NCBI RefSeq assembly: GCF_035610345.1
Contig: NZ_CP141212.1
Span: 129,976-193,975 of the forward strand
DNA length: 64,000 nt
Source: Sinorhizobium meliloti
GTDB lineage: Bacteria; Pseudomonadota; Alphaproteobacteria; Rhizobiales; Rhizobiaceae
Direction: 5' to 3'
A model generated the notes under the pieces. The model was given only the letters and a program-made list of their open reading frames with translations. It ran no database searches and was not told where the DNA came from. Made by a program: the position numbers and the translations under genes. Shown here in pieces: positions 17,950 to 27,445 of this stretch; the first letter of the stretch is position 1; each line of letters begins with the position of its first letter.

Positions 17950-18954
17950 TCAGGCGATGAGGTCCACGGCGAAATAGCAGAGCGCCGAGATCAACGCTGC
18001 CGCCGGCATGGTGATCACCCACGCGACGACGATGTTGCCGGCGAGCCCCCACCGCACCGCCGACACCCGCCTCGCCGCGCCGACGCCGATGATCGCGCCG
18101 GTGATCGTGTGGGTGGTCGAAACCGGAATGCCGAGCCAGGTCGCCGCGAACAGCGTGATGGCGCCGCCCGTCTCGGCGCAGAAGCCCTGCATCGGGTTGA
18201 GCTTGGTGATCTTCGAGCCCATCGTGTGGACGATCCTCCAACCGCCGAAGAGCGTGCCGAGCGCGATCGCCGCCTGGCAGGTGATGACCACCCAGAAGGG
18301 CACGTAGAATTCCGAGCCGAGATAGCCCTGCGAGAAGAGAAGCACGGCAATGATGCCCATGGTCTTCTGCGCATCGTTGCCGCCATGGCCGAGCGAATAG
18401 AGGGAAGCCGAAACGAATTGCAGCACCCGGAAGGTGCTGTCGACGGCGAAGGGCGTCTGGCGAACGAAAACCCAGGAGACGATCAGGATCAACAGCAGTG
18501 CCAGAACGAAGCCGATGCCCGGCGACATGACGATGGCGCCGGCGGTCTTCAGCAGTCCTTGCCAGACGATCGAGCTGAAACCGGTCTTGGCCAGCCCGGC
18601 ACCGACGAGGCCGCCGATGAGCGCGTGCGAGGAACTCGACGGGATGCCGAAGACCCAGGTGACGATGTTCCAGGTGATTGCGCCCATCAGCGCCGCGAAG
18701 ATCACCTGCGGCGTGACGATACCCGGATCGATGATGCCCGTTCCGAGCGTTTCGGCGACGTGCAGTCCGAAGAAGAGGAAGGCGATGAAGTTGAAGAACG
18801 CCGCCCAGAAAACCGCATATTGCGGCCGGAGCACGCGGGTCGAAACGATGGTCGCGATCGAATTGGCCGCATCGTGCAGCCCGTTGAGGAAGTCGAAGAA
18901 AAGCGCGACGGCAATGAGCCCCACGAGCAGCGGGAAGGCGAGCGTCGCATCCAT
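17950..18954 (-). CDS. pit: low-affinity inorganic phosphate transporter (PiT family)
   Basis: A 334-residue inner-membrane phosphate permease with about ten TM segments and both PiT signatures: FDFLNGLHDAANSIATIVST near the N-terminus and LGHGGNDAQKTMGII in the middle. It is shorter than E. coli PitA because it lacks the large central loop, as in other bacterial Pit proteins paired with a DUF47 partner. Its ATG overlaps the stop of the DUF47 gene by one base, so the two are translationally coupled. A Pho-box-like site precedes the pair. Confidence 0.95.
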   Translation of the reverse strand: MDATLAFPLLVGLIAVALFFDFLNGLHDAANSIATIVSTRVLRPQYAVFWAAFFNFIAFLFFGLHVAETLGTGIIDPGIVTPQVIFAALMGAITWNIVTWVFGIPSSSSHALIGGLVGAGLAKTGFSSIVWQGLLKTAGAIVMSPGIGFVLALLLILIVSWVFVRQTPFAVDSTFRVLQFVSASLYSLGHGGNDAQKTMGIIAVLLFSQGYLGSEFYVPFWVVITCQAAIALGTLFGGWRIVHTMGSKITKLNPMQGFCAETGGAITLFAATWLGIPVSTTHTITGAIIGVGAARRVSAVRWGLAGNIVVAWVITMPAAALISALCYFAVDLIA

Positions 18955-19598
18955 CAGACGTTCTCGATCACGATGCCGCTGATTTCGTTCGCCACGTCCT
19001 CGAAGCGGTCGACGACCTTTTCCAGTTCGCCGTAGATCTCGCTGCCGATGATATAGGCCATGGGGTTGGAAGCGCCGTGGCGCTGGAAGAGATCCTTCAG
19101 GCCCTGCTCGTGGAGCTGGTCGGACCTATCCTCGACATGCGTCACCTCCTCGGCGATGGCGCCGAGGCGGTGGGCATTGGCGCCGATGCGACTGAGGAGC
19201 GGAATGGCCTCGGCGACCAGATGGGCGGCCTCGACGACCGCCGCGCCCATGGCCTGCATGCCGGGGTCGAAGCTCTTCTGTTCGTAGAGCCGGATCGTTT
19301 TCACCGTCTTGTGCATCATGTCGATCGCATCGTCCATCGACTGGATGAGATCCTTGATGTCGCCGCGGTCGAAGGGGGTGATGAAGCTGCGGCGGACGGC
19401 CAGCAGAACCTCGCGGGTGATCTCGTCGGCCTCGTTCTCGAGCGCGACGATGCGGTCGCAATGGCTTTCGATGTCGGGGCCGCCGGCAAGCAGCGCGTTC
19501 AGCGCCTCCGCCGCACCCATGACGGTGCGCGAATGGTCGGCGAAGAGGTCGAAGAAACGGTCTTCCCGGGGGAGGAGCTTGCGAAACAGGCCGAGCAT
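18954..19598 (-). CDS. Pit accessory protein, DUF47/PhoU-like
   Basis: A 214-residue helical DUF47 (PhoU-related) protein encoded just before pit; in S. meliloti this partner is known as OrfA. Recognisable segments are HCDRIVALENEADEITREV and FITPFDRGDIKDLIQSMDD, the latter with the Asp-rich motif of PhoU-type three-helix bundles. It is thought to modulate Pit-mediated phosphate uptake. The ATG at 19598 (MLGLFRKLLPRED) is preferred to an in-frame TTG at 19613 because it fits the family start and has GCGAT only upstream of the TTG. Confidence 0.92.
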   Translation of the reverse strand: MLGLFRKLLPREDRFFDLFADHSRTVMGAAEALNALLAGGPDIESHCDRIVALENEADEITREVLLAVRRSFITPFDRGDIKDLIQSMDDAIDMMHKTVKTIRLYEQKSFDPGMQAMGAAVVEAAHLVAEAIPLLSRIGANAHRLGAIAEEVTHVEDRSDQLHEQGLKDLFQRHGASNPMAYIIGSEIYGELEKVVDRFEDVANEISGIVIENV

Positions 19599-19613
19599 CA
19601 GCGATCCATCCAA

Positions 19614-19638
19614 CTGTCGATTGTCACGCAGTTGTCAT
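19614..19638 (-). promoter_or_regulatory. Pho-box-like repeats upstream of DUF47-pit
   Basis: TTGTCAC-GCAG-TTGTCAT (19621-19638) has the 7-4-7 spacing of the PhoB box CTGTCAT-N4-CTGTCAT, and a third repeat CTGTCGA abuts it at 19614. It begins only 16-40 bp upstream of the operon start codon, a location fitting repression. PhoB repression of orfA-pit under phosphate limitation is established for S. meliloti; this exact site is my reading. Confidence 0.7.
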
Positions 19639-19832
19639 ATTGTACTTGCGCGCTCGGGGAAAGTTCCGATGCGGCCGAAAAAAAGGGCTTTCCCACAGGC
19701 GATTGGGCGGAAATGCGCAGCCCGGACACGGAATAGCCGCGGGCCGGAGAGAGGCAGACGGAACACCCCTTTCCGCCTTGCCTTGGCCCGGCTTTCATCC
19801 TACCTGACAGCAACGTCGAATTCGGACCCGCA

Positions 19833-20957
19833 ATGCCCCACAAGGTCTTTCTCACACGTCTGAAACTGAGCGACTTCCGCAACTATGCAACGCTGGCGCT
19901 CGACCTCGACCAGCGCCATGTGGTGCTGACCGGCGAGAACGGCGCGGGCAAAACCAACCTGATGGAGGCGGTCTCCCTTCTTTCGCCCGGGCGCGGCTTG
20001 AGGCGCGCTGCCTATGCCGATATCGCCCGCGTCGGCGCCGCCGATGGTTTCTCGATCTTCGCCGCCGTCGACGGGATGGAAGGGTCGGTGGAGATCGGCA
20101 CGGGGACTCAAGGGGCCGAGGAGGGGCAATCACGGCGCCTCAGACTCAACGGCACTGCGGCCCGCACGGTCGACGAACTCACCGATCACCTCCGGGTGCT
20201 CTGGCTCACGCCGGCGATGGATGGCCTCTTCACCGGCCCTTCCGCCGACCGCAGGCGCTTTCTCGACCGGCTGGTACTGTCGCTCGATCCGGGGCACGGC
20301 CGGCGCGCCAGCGAGTTCGAGCGCGCCATGCGCAGCCGCAACCGGCTACTCTCGGAATTCCGACCCGATCCCGCCTGGCTGTCGGCCATCGAGCGCGAAA
20401 TGGCCGGGCTCGGCATCTCCATGGCGCTCGCCCGTCAGGAGATGCTCGGCCTGCTCTCGGCCCTCGTCGAGCGAAGCCGGAGCGATGGGACCTTTCCGTC
20501 CGCAAGCCTGTCGCTCGCCGGCTTTTTCGACGACTGTGCAGGTATTCCCGCCTTTGAACTCGAAGAGCGTTATCTGGCAATGCTCGCCGAAGGCCGTGCC
20601 CGCGATGCGGCCGCCGGCCGCACGCTCGACGGGCCGCACCGCACCGATCTTCTGATCCGCCACCGGGAAAAGGACATGGAGGCAGAGCGCTGTTCGACCG
20701 GCGAGCAGAAGGCGCTGCTCGTCGGTCTGGTTCTCGCGCATGCACGGCTCGTCGGGGATATGACCGGCCACGCCCCGGTGTTGCTGCTCGACGAAATCGC
20801 CGCCCATCTCGACCGGGGACGCCGTGCCGCCCTCTTCGATCTGGTCGATGGGCTCGGCGGCCAGGCCTTCATGACGGGCACCGACCGGGCGATGTTCGAC
20901 GCCCTTGGCGAGCGGGCTCAATATCTGGCCGTTGCAAACGGCCGCGTTTCCGGGTGA
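19833..20957 (+). CDS. recF: DNA replication/repair protein RecF
   Basis: A 374-residue SMC-like ATPase that loads RecA at gaps together with RecO and RecR. Seen: Walker A GENGAGKTNLMEA near residue 30, the family motif LRLNGTAARTVDEL, LWLTPAMDGLFTGPSADRRRFLDR, the signature SCxGEQK as RCSTGEQKALLVGLVLAHA, and Walker B VLLLDEIAAHLD. The ATG at 19833 gives MPHKVFLTRLKLSDFRNY, the conserved RecF N-terminus. It is not beside dnaN or gyrB here. The next gene starts 38 bp downstream. Confidence 0.97.
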   Translation: MPHKVFLTRLKLSDFRNYATLALDLDQRHVVLTGENGAGKTNLMEAVSLLSPGRGLRRAAYADIARVGAADGFSIFAAVDGMEGSVEIGTGTQGAEEGQSRRLRLNGTAARTVDELTDHLRVLWLTPAMDGLFTGPSADRRRFLDRLVLSLDPGHGRRASEFERAMRSRNRLLSEFRPDPAWLSAIEREMAGLGISMALARQEMLGLLSALVERSRSDGTFPSASLSLAGFFDDCAGIPAFELEERYLAMLAEGRARDAAAGRTLDGPHRTDLLIRHREKDMEAERCSTGEQKALLVGLVLAHARLVGDMTGHAPVLLLDEIAAHLDRGRRAALFDLVDGLGGQAFMTGTDRAMFDALGERAQYLAVANGRVSG

Positions 20958-20995
20958 CATAGAGCGCCGTCCGCGAATATTAAATGGAGACGCAT

Positions 20996-21760
20996 ATGAC
21001 GACCGATGCGACGCTCGCTCCTTCGGAGATTGCGCGCTACGCACGCCACATCGTGCTGCCGGAGATCGGCGGCCCGGGGCAGCAGAAACTCAAGGCCGCG
21101 CGCGTGCTCGTCATCGGCGCGGGCGGGCTCGGCGCGCCGGCTCTGCAATATCTCGCGGCCGCCGGTGTCGGCACGCTCGGGGTCGTCGACGATGACGTGG
21201 TCTCGTTGTCGAACCTGCAGCGTCAGGTGATCCACGCCACCGCCGATATCGGGCGGCCGAAGGTCGAGAGCGCCGCCGCGGCGATCGACGCCCTCAATCC
21301 GCATGTGAAGGTCATGACGCACGCGCTCAGGCTGGACGCCGAAAATGCAGATGCGCTCATGCGCCAATACGATCTCGTCGTCGACGGGTCGGATAATTTC
21401 GATACGCGTTATCTCGCCGCCGATACGGCCGCGGCGGCAGGCGTGGCGCTCGTCACCGGTGCCGTCGGACGCTTCGACGGCTCGGTCACCGTGCTGAAGC
21501 CCTACGAGACCGATGCCGAGGGGCACCCGAACCCCTCCTACCGCGATCTCTTCCCGGAGCCGCCGCCGCCGGGCACCGTGCCGAGCTGCGCCGAAGCGGG
21601 CGTCCTGGGCGCGCTCACCGGCGTCATCGGCACGCTGCAGGCGATGGAAGCGATCAAGCTCGTCACCGGCATCGGCGAGCCGCTGGTCGGCCGTCTGCTG
21701 CTCTACGATGCGCTCGCCGCCCGGTTCGACACGATCCGCTATCGACGCGGCACGCGCTGA
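20996..21760 (+). CDS. MoeB/ThiF-family adenylyltransferase (HesA-like)
   Basis: A 254-residue E1-like enzyme that adenylates the C-terminus of a small sulfur-carrier protein (MoaD or ThiS type). Seen: RYARHIVLPEIGGPGQQKLK, the nucleotide loop GAGGLGAPALQYLAAAGVG, LSNLQRQVIH, DGSDNFDTRYL, and a single conserved Cys in GTVPSCAEAGVLGALTG. The paired zinc-binding CxxC motifs of E. coli MoeB are missing and there is no rhodanese domain. The ATG at 20996 is preferred because GGAGA precedes it at good spacing; the upstream ATG at 20984 lacks a ribosome site. Whether it serves molybdopterin or thiamine synthesis is open. Confidence 0.9.
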   Translation: MTTDATLAPSEIARYARHIVLPEIGGPGQQKLKAARVLVIGAGGLGAPALQYLAAAGVGTLGVVDDDVVSLSNLQRQVIHATADIGRPKVESAAAAIDALNPHVKVMTHALRLDAENADALMRQYDLVVDGSDNFDTRYLAADTAAAAGVALVTGAVGRFDGSVTVLKPYETDAEGHPNPSYRDLFPEPPPPGTVPSCAEAGVLGALTGVIGTLQAMEAIKLVTGIGEPLVGRLLLYDALAARFDTIRYRRGTR

Positions 21761-21767
21761 GGACGCC

Positions 21768-22238
21768 ATGGAGACGGTTCGCATCGACGCCAGCTTCGAT
21801 CGTTACGAGGAGTTGCTGTCGCTGATCCGTGCGTCCTTCGCCTATATGGACGGCCGCATCGATCCGCCCTCCTCGGCCCATGCCCTGACGGCGGCCTCCC
21901 TTAACCGGAAAGCAAGAGACGAGATCGCCTTCGCGGCCGTCGCCGGGCGTGACCTCCTGGGCTGCATCTTCTGTAAGCCGGAAGCGGACTGTCTCTATAT
22001 CGGCAAACTCGCCGTCGCTCCCGGCTTCCAGGGAAAGGGAGTAGGGCGGATGCTCATCGCCGCCGCCGAGGAAACGGCGCGCGGTCTGGGCCTGCCTGCG
22101 CTGAGGCTTCAGACACGCATCGAACTCACCGGGAACCAGGCCGCTTTTGCGGCTTTGGGCTTCGTGGAGACGGCGCGAACCGCCCATCCAGGCTTCACCC
22201 GCCCGACCTCGGTCGATATGCGCAAAGTGCTCAGCTAG
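21768..22238 (+). CDS. GNAT-family N-acetyltransferase
   Basis: A 156-residue acetyl-CoA-dependent acetyltransferase. The core is clear: LYIGKLAVAPGFQGKGVGRMLIAAAEETARGLG, which includes the acetyl-CoA pyrophosphate loop Q-G-x-G-x-G/A at QGKGVG, followed by LQTRIELTGNQAAFAALGFVETAR, typical of strand beta-6/7 of the fold. The ATG at 21768 lies 7 bp after the MoeB-like stop, so the two are likely co-transcribed. The substrate cannot be inferred. Confidence 0.87.
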   Translation: METVRIDASFDRYEELLSLIRASFAYMDGRIDPPSSAHALTAASLNRKARDEIAFAAVAGRDLLGCIFCKPEADCLYIGKLAVAPGFQGKGVGRMLIAAAEETARGLGLPALRLQTRIELTGNQAAFAALGFVETARTAHPGFTRPTSVDMRKVLS

Positions 22239-22348
22239 ATCACGATGCTTTTGGGTCGGGTCGACCTAAAAGCACGACCGTGATCGGTTTCAGGAAGTTG
22301 AGACGCGGGATGCGGGCGGAAACCGCACACGTTCTTCCTCATCCCGCT
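22238..22348. repeat. 111-bp palindromic mosaic repeat (copy 1 of 2)
   Basis: Starts GATCACGATGCTTTTGGGTC and consists of two palindromic modules: GATCACG.../...CGTGATC with inner GCTTTTgGGTCG/CGACCtAAAAGC, and GCGGGATGCGGGCGG/...ATCCCGC. A closely similar element is at 41609-41719. It lies between the convergent GNAT and smeR genes. It matches the multi-module palindromic mosaic repeats known in Sinorhizobium. Confidence 0.85.
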
Positions 22349-22355
22349 CTTTTCT

Positions 22356-23012
22356 TCATTCCGCTCCAGCGCCGAGGTGCGGGGAGGTATCGCCGCGCGC
22401 CGGCACCCGCCGGAAGCCCGCAAAGAGAGACTGGAGCGCTTCGCTCCCCTGGGCCACGAGGTCGAAGCGGCGGCCGAACAGCAGCCATTCGGTACAAAGC
22501 CCCATCATCATCCAGCGCAGGGCCCGCGCCGCGGTCGGCGGCGCCCAGTGCTCCTGCAACTGGCCCCTTTCCAGTGCCCGGGCGAAGGCAAGCTCGAGAA
22601 GGGCATCGTGGCGCTCATCGATCTCGCGCTGGCGCACGAGAACGGCGGACATGTCATTGTCGTAGTCGCAGCGCAGCATGATCGCGAGAATGCGCTGCCG
22701 CTGCTCGTCCGCGGCCAGGGTCGTCAACCAGTCGCTGGTCGCGCTCTCGACGATGGCGAGCGTGTCGAAGGGTTCCGTTTCGATCTCGCGTGCGATCATG
22801 TCTTCGTGAGGCAGCGGCACGGCCTCGTAAAGGGCGAGGAAGAGATCCGTCTTGTTGGCGAAATGCCAGTAGATGGCGCCGCGGGTGACGCCCGCCTCCT
22901 TCGCCACTTCCTCGAGCGTCGTATTGGGAACGCCCTTCTTGTAGAACATCCGCTCGGCGGCACACAGGATCTTCTGTCGTGTAGCCTCGGCGTCGGCCTT
23001 GGTTCGGCGCAT
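22356..23012 (-). CDS. smeR: TetR/AcrR-family repressor of the adjacent RND pump
   Basis: A 218-residue TetR regulator. The HTH is TRQKILCAAERMFYKKG...TTLEEVAKEAGVTRGAIYWHFANKTDLFLALYE, a close match to AcrR/TtgR-type repressors of RND pumps, followed by a C-terminal ligand-binding bundle. It is the last gene of smeA-smeB-smeR, 64 bp downstream of smeB on the same strand. By analogy it represses smeAB and is released by pump substrates. A candidate operator is upstream of smeA. The symbol follows the S. meliloti locus I recall. Confidence 0.88.
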   Translation of the reverse strand: MRRTKADAEATRQKILCAAERMFYKKGVPNTTLEEVAKEAGVTRGAIYWHFANKTDLFLALYEAVPLPHEDMIAREIETEPFDTLAIVESATSDWLTTLAADEQRQRILAIMLRCDYDNDMSAVLVRQREIDERHDALLELAFARALERGQLQEHWAPPTAARALRWMMMGLCTEWLLFGRRFDLVAQGSEALQSLFAGFRRVPARGDTSPHLGAGAE

Positions 23013-23076
23013 CTATTCAAATTCTCCTTCGGCGACGGCCCGCCCGCCGCCCTAGGCGGGCGGGCCGTCTTCGATA

Positions 23077-26000
23077 TTATTCGGCCGGGCTGGCGGTTTC
23101 GGATGCTGGCTTGGCCGCCTCCGGCGCCGCTCTTCCGCGTTCGAAGATCTTCATCACGAACACGAAGAAGACCGGGACGAAGAAGATCGCCAGCACCGTC
23201 GCCGAGATCATGCCGCCCATGACCCCCGTGCCGATGGCGCGCTGGCTGCCGGAACTTGCGCCCGTCGCGATCGCCAGCGGCAGGACGCCGAGGGTGAAGG
23301 CGAGCGAGGTCATCAGGATCGGCCGGAAGCGCAGATGCGCAGCCTCCAGTGTCGAGTCGATGAGCGACTTGCCCTGTTCGCGGAGTTCCTTGGCGAACTC
23401 GATGATCAGGATCGCGTTCTTCGCCGAAAGCCCGATGATCGCGATCAGGCCGACCTTGAAGTAGACGTCGTTCGGCATGTCGCGCATCGTCACGGCAAGC
23501 ACGGCGCCGATGACGCCGAGCGGCACGACCATGATGACCGAGACCGGAATGGACCAGCTCTCATAGAGTGCGGCCAGGCACAGGAAGACGAGCAGGCAGG
23601 AGAGCGCAATCAGGAGCGGCGCCTGCGAGCCCGACTGGATTTCCTGCAGCGACTGCCCTGTCCACTCATAGCCGAAGCCCGCGGGAAGCTGGGCCACCAG
23701 GCGCTCCATCTCGGCGATCGCATCGCCGGAGGAGTAGCCGGGAGCGGCCTCGCCGCTGATGCGGACCGCCGGATAACCATTATAGCCCACCGTTTGCGTC
23801 GGCGCCTTTACCCATTCCACGTCCGCAAAGGCCGAAAGCGGAACCATGCCGCCATTGGAGTTGCGGACGTTCAGGTTCAGGAGATCCGCCGTCTGCATGC
23901 GCTTCGTCTCGTCCGCCTGCACCGTCACGCGCTGCATGCGGCCGGCATTCGGGAAGTCGTTGACATAGGACGAGCCGAGATTGGTCGAGATGGTCGAGTT
24001 GATGTCGGCAAAGGTCACGCCGAAGGTATTGGCCTTCTCGCGGTCGATATTGACGCTGACCTGCGCCGCATCGGGCATGCCCTCGAAGCGGACCCCGGTC
24101 AGGACCTTGCTCTGGGAGGCGAGGCCGAGCAGCTGATCGCGCGCTTGCGCCAGCGCCTCTTGACCGAGACCCGCACGGTCCTGCAGGCGGAAGGAAAACC
24201 CGCCGGTCGTCCCGAGCCCCTGGATCGCCGGAGGCGACAGAGCGAAGCTGATCGCATCCTTTATCTGGCTCATGGCCATCGTGGCGCGGCCGGCGATCGA
24301 CTGGGCGGAGTTGTCTGCATCGCGCTCGCTCCAGTCCTTGAGCGTCACGAATGCGAGCCCCGCATTCTGCCCGCTGCCGAAAAACGAGAAGCCGTTGATC
24401 GCCACGATCGTGTCGACCGCCTTCTCCTGGCCGAAGATGGTCTCGGTCTGCTCGATCACCTCCGTGGTGCGGTTTGCAGTCGCTTCCGAAGGCAGTTGCA
24501 TCATCACGATGACGAAGCCCTGGTCCTCGTCCGGCAGAAACGACGAAGGGAGCTGGAGAAAGGCCCAGCCGAGGCCGGCAAGCAGCGCTAGATAGATGAC
24601 CATGAAGCGGCCGGTCCGCCTGACGATGCCTCCGACGGCGCGCGTGTAGCCGTGCGACGTCCGGTCGAAGCCGCGATTGAACCAGCCGAAGAAGCCGCGC
24701 TTGGCGTGATGGTGACCCTTCGGAACCTGCTTGAGGAAGCTTGCGCAAAGCGCCGGCGTCAGCGAGAGCGCAAGCAGCGCCGAGAACAGGATCGAGACGA
24801 CCATGGTAAGACTGAACTGGCGATAGATCACGCCGACGGCGCCCGGGAAGAAGGCCATCGGGATGAACACCGAAGCCAGCACCAGGGTGATGCCGATCAC
24901 CGCACCGGTGATCTGCTTCATCGCCTTGCGGGTTGCATCCTTCGGAGTGAGCCCTTCTTCCGACATGATACGCTCGACGTTCTCGACCACGATGATCGCA
25001 TCGTCGACGAGAATACCGATCGCCAGCACCATGCCGAACATCGTCAGCACGTTGATCGAGAAGCCCATCGCCAGCATGACGGCGCAGGTGCCGAGCAGGG
25101 CGACCGGAACGACGATGGTGGGAATGATCGTGTAGCGGACGTTCTGCAGGAAGAGGAACATTACCAGGAAGACGAGGCCGACGGCCTCGACGAGGGTGTG
25201 CAGCACCTTCTCGATCGACACCGCGACGAAGGGCGAGGTGTCATAGGGGACCGAATATTCGAGCCCTTCCGGGAAGAACTCCGCCAGTTCGTCCATGCGC
25301 GCCTTGATCGCTGCCGAGGTCGACATCGCGTTGCCGCTCGGAGAGAGCTGCACGGCGATGGCCGCCGAGGGGCTGCCGTTGAGTCGGGTGGAGAAGGTGT
25401 AGCTTTCGCCGCCGATCTCGAGGCGCGCGACGTCGCGCAGCCGCACGGCGGAGCCGTCGGCATTCGCCCTGAGCACGATGGCACCGAATTCCTCCGGGCT
25501 CGAAAGCTGACCCTTGATGACGACCGGAGCGGTGACCTGCTGCGTGATCGGATTCGGCTGGGCGCCGATCGAGCCCGAGGCGATCTGGGCGTTCTGAGCC
25601 TGGATCGCTGCCGTGACGTCGGCCGCCGTCAGGTTGAGGCCGAGCATCTTGTCGGGGTCGAGCCAGACGCGCATCGAGCGCTCGGTCGCAAAGAGCTGGG
25701 CGCGTCCGACGCCGGGCACGCGCTGGATTTCGCTGAGCACGTTGCGGCTGAGATAGTCGCCGAGCCCGATGGCGTCCATCGAACCATCGGTCGAAGTCAG
25801 CGAGATGATCAGCAGGAAGCCGGCGCCGGCCTCGTCCACCTGCACGCCTTGCTGCCTGACGGGATCGGGCAGGCGCGGTTCGACGCGCTGCACCCGGTTC
25901 TGAATGTCGACCGAGGCCTGGCTCGGATCGGTGCCCGGCTGGAAGGTGGCGTCGATCGAGACCGAGCCGGAGGAGCTGGTCGACGATTCGAAGTAAAGCA

Positions 26001-26223
26001 GCCCCTCGACGCCGTTCAGCTCATCCTCGATCAGCCGCGTGACGCTCTGATAGGTGTCCTGCGAGGAGGCGCCGGGATAGTTGGTATTGATCGATATCTG
26101 CGGCGGTGCGACATCCGGATACTGCGAAACCGGCAGGAGCGGAATAGCGATGATGCCGGCGATCATGATGAAGATCGCCACCACCCAGGCAAAGATCGGC
26201 CTGTCTATGAAAAAACTGGGCAT
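23077..26223 (-). CDS. smeB: RND multidrug efflux pump, inner-membrane subunit
   Basis: A 1048-residue AcrB/MexB-type proton-driven exporter with 12 TM segments and two large periplasmic loops. Seen: N-terminal MPSFFIDRPIFAWVVAIFIM, the paired proton-relay aspartates in MVLAIGILVDDAIIVVENVE, GIDVHAGT-type HAE1 features such as FPGAVGVIYRQFSLTMV, and the C-terminal repeat with LGVLPLAIATGAGSGSQ-like sequence. Full family length. It lies 10 bp downstream of smeA. SmeAB is a known multidrug and plant-antimicrobial exporter in S. meliloti; an outer-membrane TolC partner is not in the window. Confidence 0.96.
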   Translation of the reverse strand: MPSFFIDRPIFAWVVAIFIMIAGIIAIPLLPVSQYPDVAPPQISINTNYPGASSQDTYQSVTRLIEDELNGVEGLLYFESSTSSSGSVSIDATFQPGTDPSQASVDIQNRVQRVEPRLPDPVRQQGVQVDEAGAGFLLIISLTSTDGSMDAIGLGDYLSRNVLSEIQRVPGVGRAQLFATERSMRVWLDPDKMLGLNLTAADVTAAIQAQNAQIASGSIGAQPNPITQQVTAPVVIKGQLSSPEEFGAIVLRANADGSAVRLRDVARLEIGGESYTFSTRLNGSPSAAIAVQLSPSGNAMSTSAAIKARMDELAEFFPEGLEYSVPYDTSPFVAVSIEKVLHTLVEAVGLVFLVMFLFLQNVRYTIIPTIVVPVALLGTCAVMLAMGFSINVLTMFGMVLAIGILVDDAIIVVENVERIMSEEGLTPKDATRKAMKQITGAVIGITLVLASVFIPMAFFPGAVGVIYRQFSLTMVVSILFSALLALSLTPALCASFLKQVPKGHHHAKRGFFGWFNRGFDRTSHGYTRAVGGIVRRTGRFMVIYLALLAGLGWAFLQLPSSFLPDEDQGFVIVMMQLPSEATANRTTEVIEQTETIFGQEKAVDTIVAINGFSFFGSGQNAGLAFVTLKDWSERDADNSAQSIAGRATMAMSQIKDAISFALSPPAIQGLGTTGGFSFRLQDRAGLGQEALAQARDQLLGLASQSKVLTGVRFEGMPDAAQVSVNIDREKANTFGVTFADINSTISTNLGSSYVNDFPNAGRMQRVTVQADETKRMQTADLLNLNVRNSNGGMVPLSAFADVEWVKAPTQTVGYNGYPAVRISGEAAPGYSSGDAIAEMERLVAQLPAGFGYEWTGQSLQEIQSGSQAPLLIALSCLLVFLCLAALYESWSIPVSVIMVVPLGVIGAVLAVTMRDMPNDVYFKVGLIAIIGLSAKNAILIIEFAKELREQGKSLIDSTLEAAHLRFRPILMTSLAFTLGVLPLAIATGASSGSQRAIGTGVMGGMISATVLAIFFVPVFFVFVMKIFERGRAAPEAAKPASETASPAE

Positions 26224-26233
26224 GATATCGGTC

Positions 26234-27445
26234 TCACTTCACTTCGGTGCCGGGCTTTTCGCCGGCATCGGCCGAAGCGCTGGCCTGTTCGGGCGCGGGC
26301 TTTGCATTCGGGTCCCAGTCGGAGGGCTGCACGGGCGCGCCCGGGCCGACTTTCTGGAAACCCTCGACTATGACCTTTTCGCCGGGTTTCAGGCCGGAGG
26401 TCACCTGCCAGCGCTCGCCGACGGTGCGTCCGAGCGTGACGTTGCGGAATTCAACCTTGTTGTCGGCATTCACGACATAGACCTGCGACTGCCCGGCATT
26501 GTTGCGCTGCACGGCCTGCTGCGGGACGGTGATCGCGTCCTTTTCCAAACCCTGCTGGATCTGGACGCGGACATACATGCCCGGCAGCAGATCGTTGTTC
26601 GGGTTGGGGAATTCGCCGCGCAGCGTCACCTGGCCCGTGGTCGCGTCGACGGCGGCCTCTGAGAAGAGCAGCCTGCCCTTGAGGGCGTAGGGCGTCCCGT
26701 CGTCGAGGATCAGCTGAACCTCGGCCTCGTTGTTGGCGCTCATCCACTGGCCGTCCTTGAGCGCTTTGCGCAGGCGGATCAGATCCGTCGCCGACTGGGT
26801 GAAATCGGCGTAGATCGGGTTGAGCTGCTGGATCGTCGCAAGGTTCTGAGTGTCGTTGGTGTTGACGAGCGCGCCTTCGGTGATCAGCGCCCGGCCGATC
26901 CGGCCGCTGATCGGAGCGGTGACGTTCGTATATTGCAGATTGAGCTTGGCCTCGGCGAGCCCTGCCTCGGCAATGCCGACATCGGCCTCGGCCTGGGCGA
27001 GGGCCGCGATCGCATCGTCGTACTGCTGCACGGCGGTGACCTGCGCCTCCTTCAGCCGCGACTGGCGGTCGGCCGTCCGCTTGGCCTGATCGACCACCGC
27101 CTGAGCGCGCTTCAGCGTCGCCGCGGCGCTGTCCACCTTGACCTGGAACGGTGCCGGGTCGATGCGGTAGAGCACGTCGCCTTCCTTGACCATGGTGCCC
27201 TGCTCGAACACGCGCTCGACAACGATGCCGGAGATGCGCGGGCGGACCTCGGCGATGCGGGTGGCGGTGATGCGGCCGGGCAGTTCGTTGGTGATCGGCA
27301 GCGGTTCCGCCTTCGTCGTGAAGACGGCGACCGGCGACGGCGGAGGGGCGGCAGCCGCTGCCTGCTGTTCTTCATTCTTCTGGCAGCCCGCGAGAAAAAT
27401 CACGGATGCCAGCGCGGCGGCCAATATCGGTCGGTTCATGCGCAT
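26234..27445 (-). CDS. smeA: RND efflux periplasmic adaptor lipoprotein
   Basis: A 403-residue AcrA/MexA-type membrane-fusion protein linking SmeB to an outer-membrane channel. Seen: a lipoprotein signal peptide ending in the lipobox LAGC, a biotinyl-lipoyl domain split around a coiled-coil hairpin (about 95-165), and the conserved APISGRIGRALITEGALV. Start choice: three close ATGs (27457, 27445, 27439); 27445 is used because the more upstream start adds an acidic residue before the signal peptide. First gene of the smeABR operon. Confidence 0.93.
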   Translation of the reverse strand: MRMNRPILAAALASVIFLAGCQKNEEQQAAAAAPPPSPVAVFTTKAEPLPITNELPGRITATRIAEVRPRISGIVVERVFEQGTMVKEGDVLYRIDPAPFQVKVDSAAATLKRAQAVVDQAKRTADRQSRLKEAQVTAVQQYDDAIAALAQAEADVGIAEAGLAEAKLNLQYTNVTAPISGRIGRALITEGALVNTNDTQNLATIQQLNPIYADFTQSATDLIRLRKALKDGQWMSANNEAEVQLILDDGTPYALKGRLLFSEAAVDATTGQVTLRGEFPNPNNDLLPGMYVRVQIQQGLEKDAITVPQQAVQRNNAGQSQVYVVNADNKVEFRNVTLGRTVGERWQVTSGLKPGEKVIVEGFQKVGPGAPVQPSDWDPNAKPAPEQASASADAGEKPGTEVK

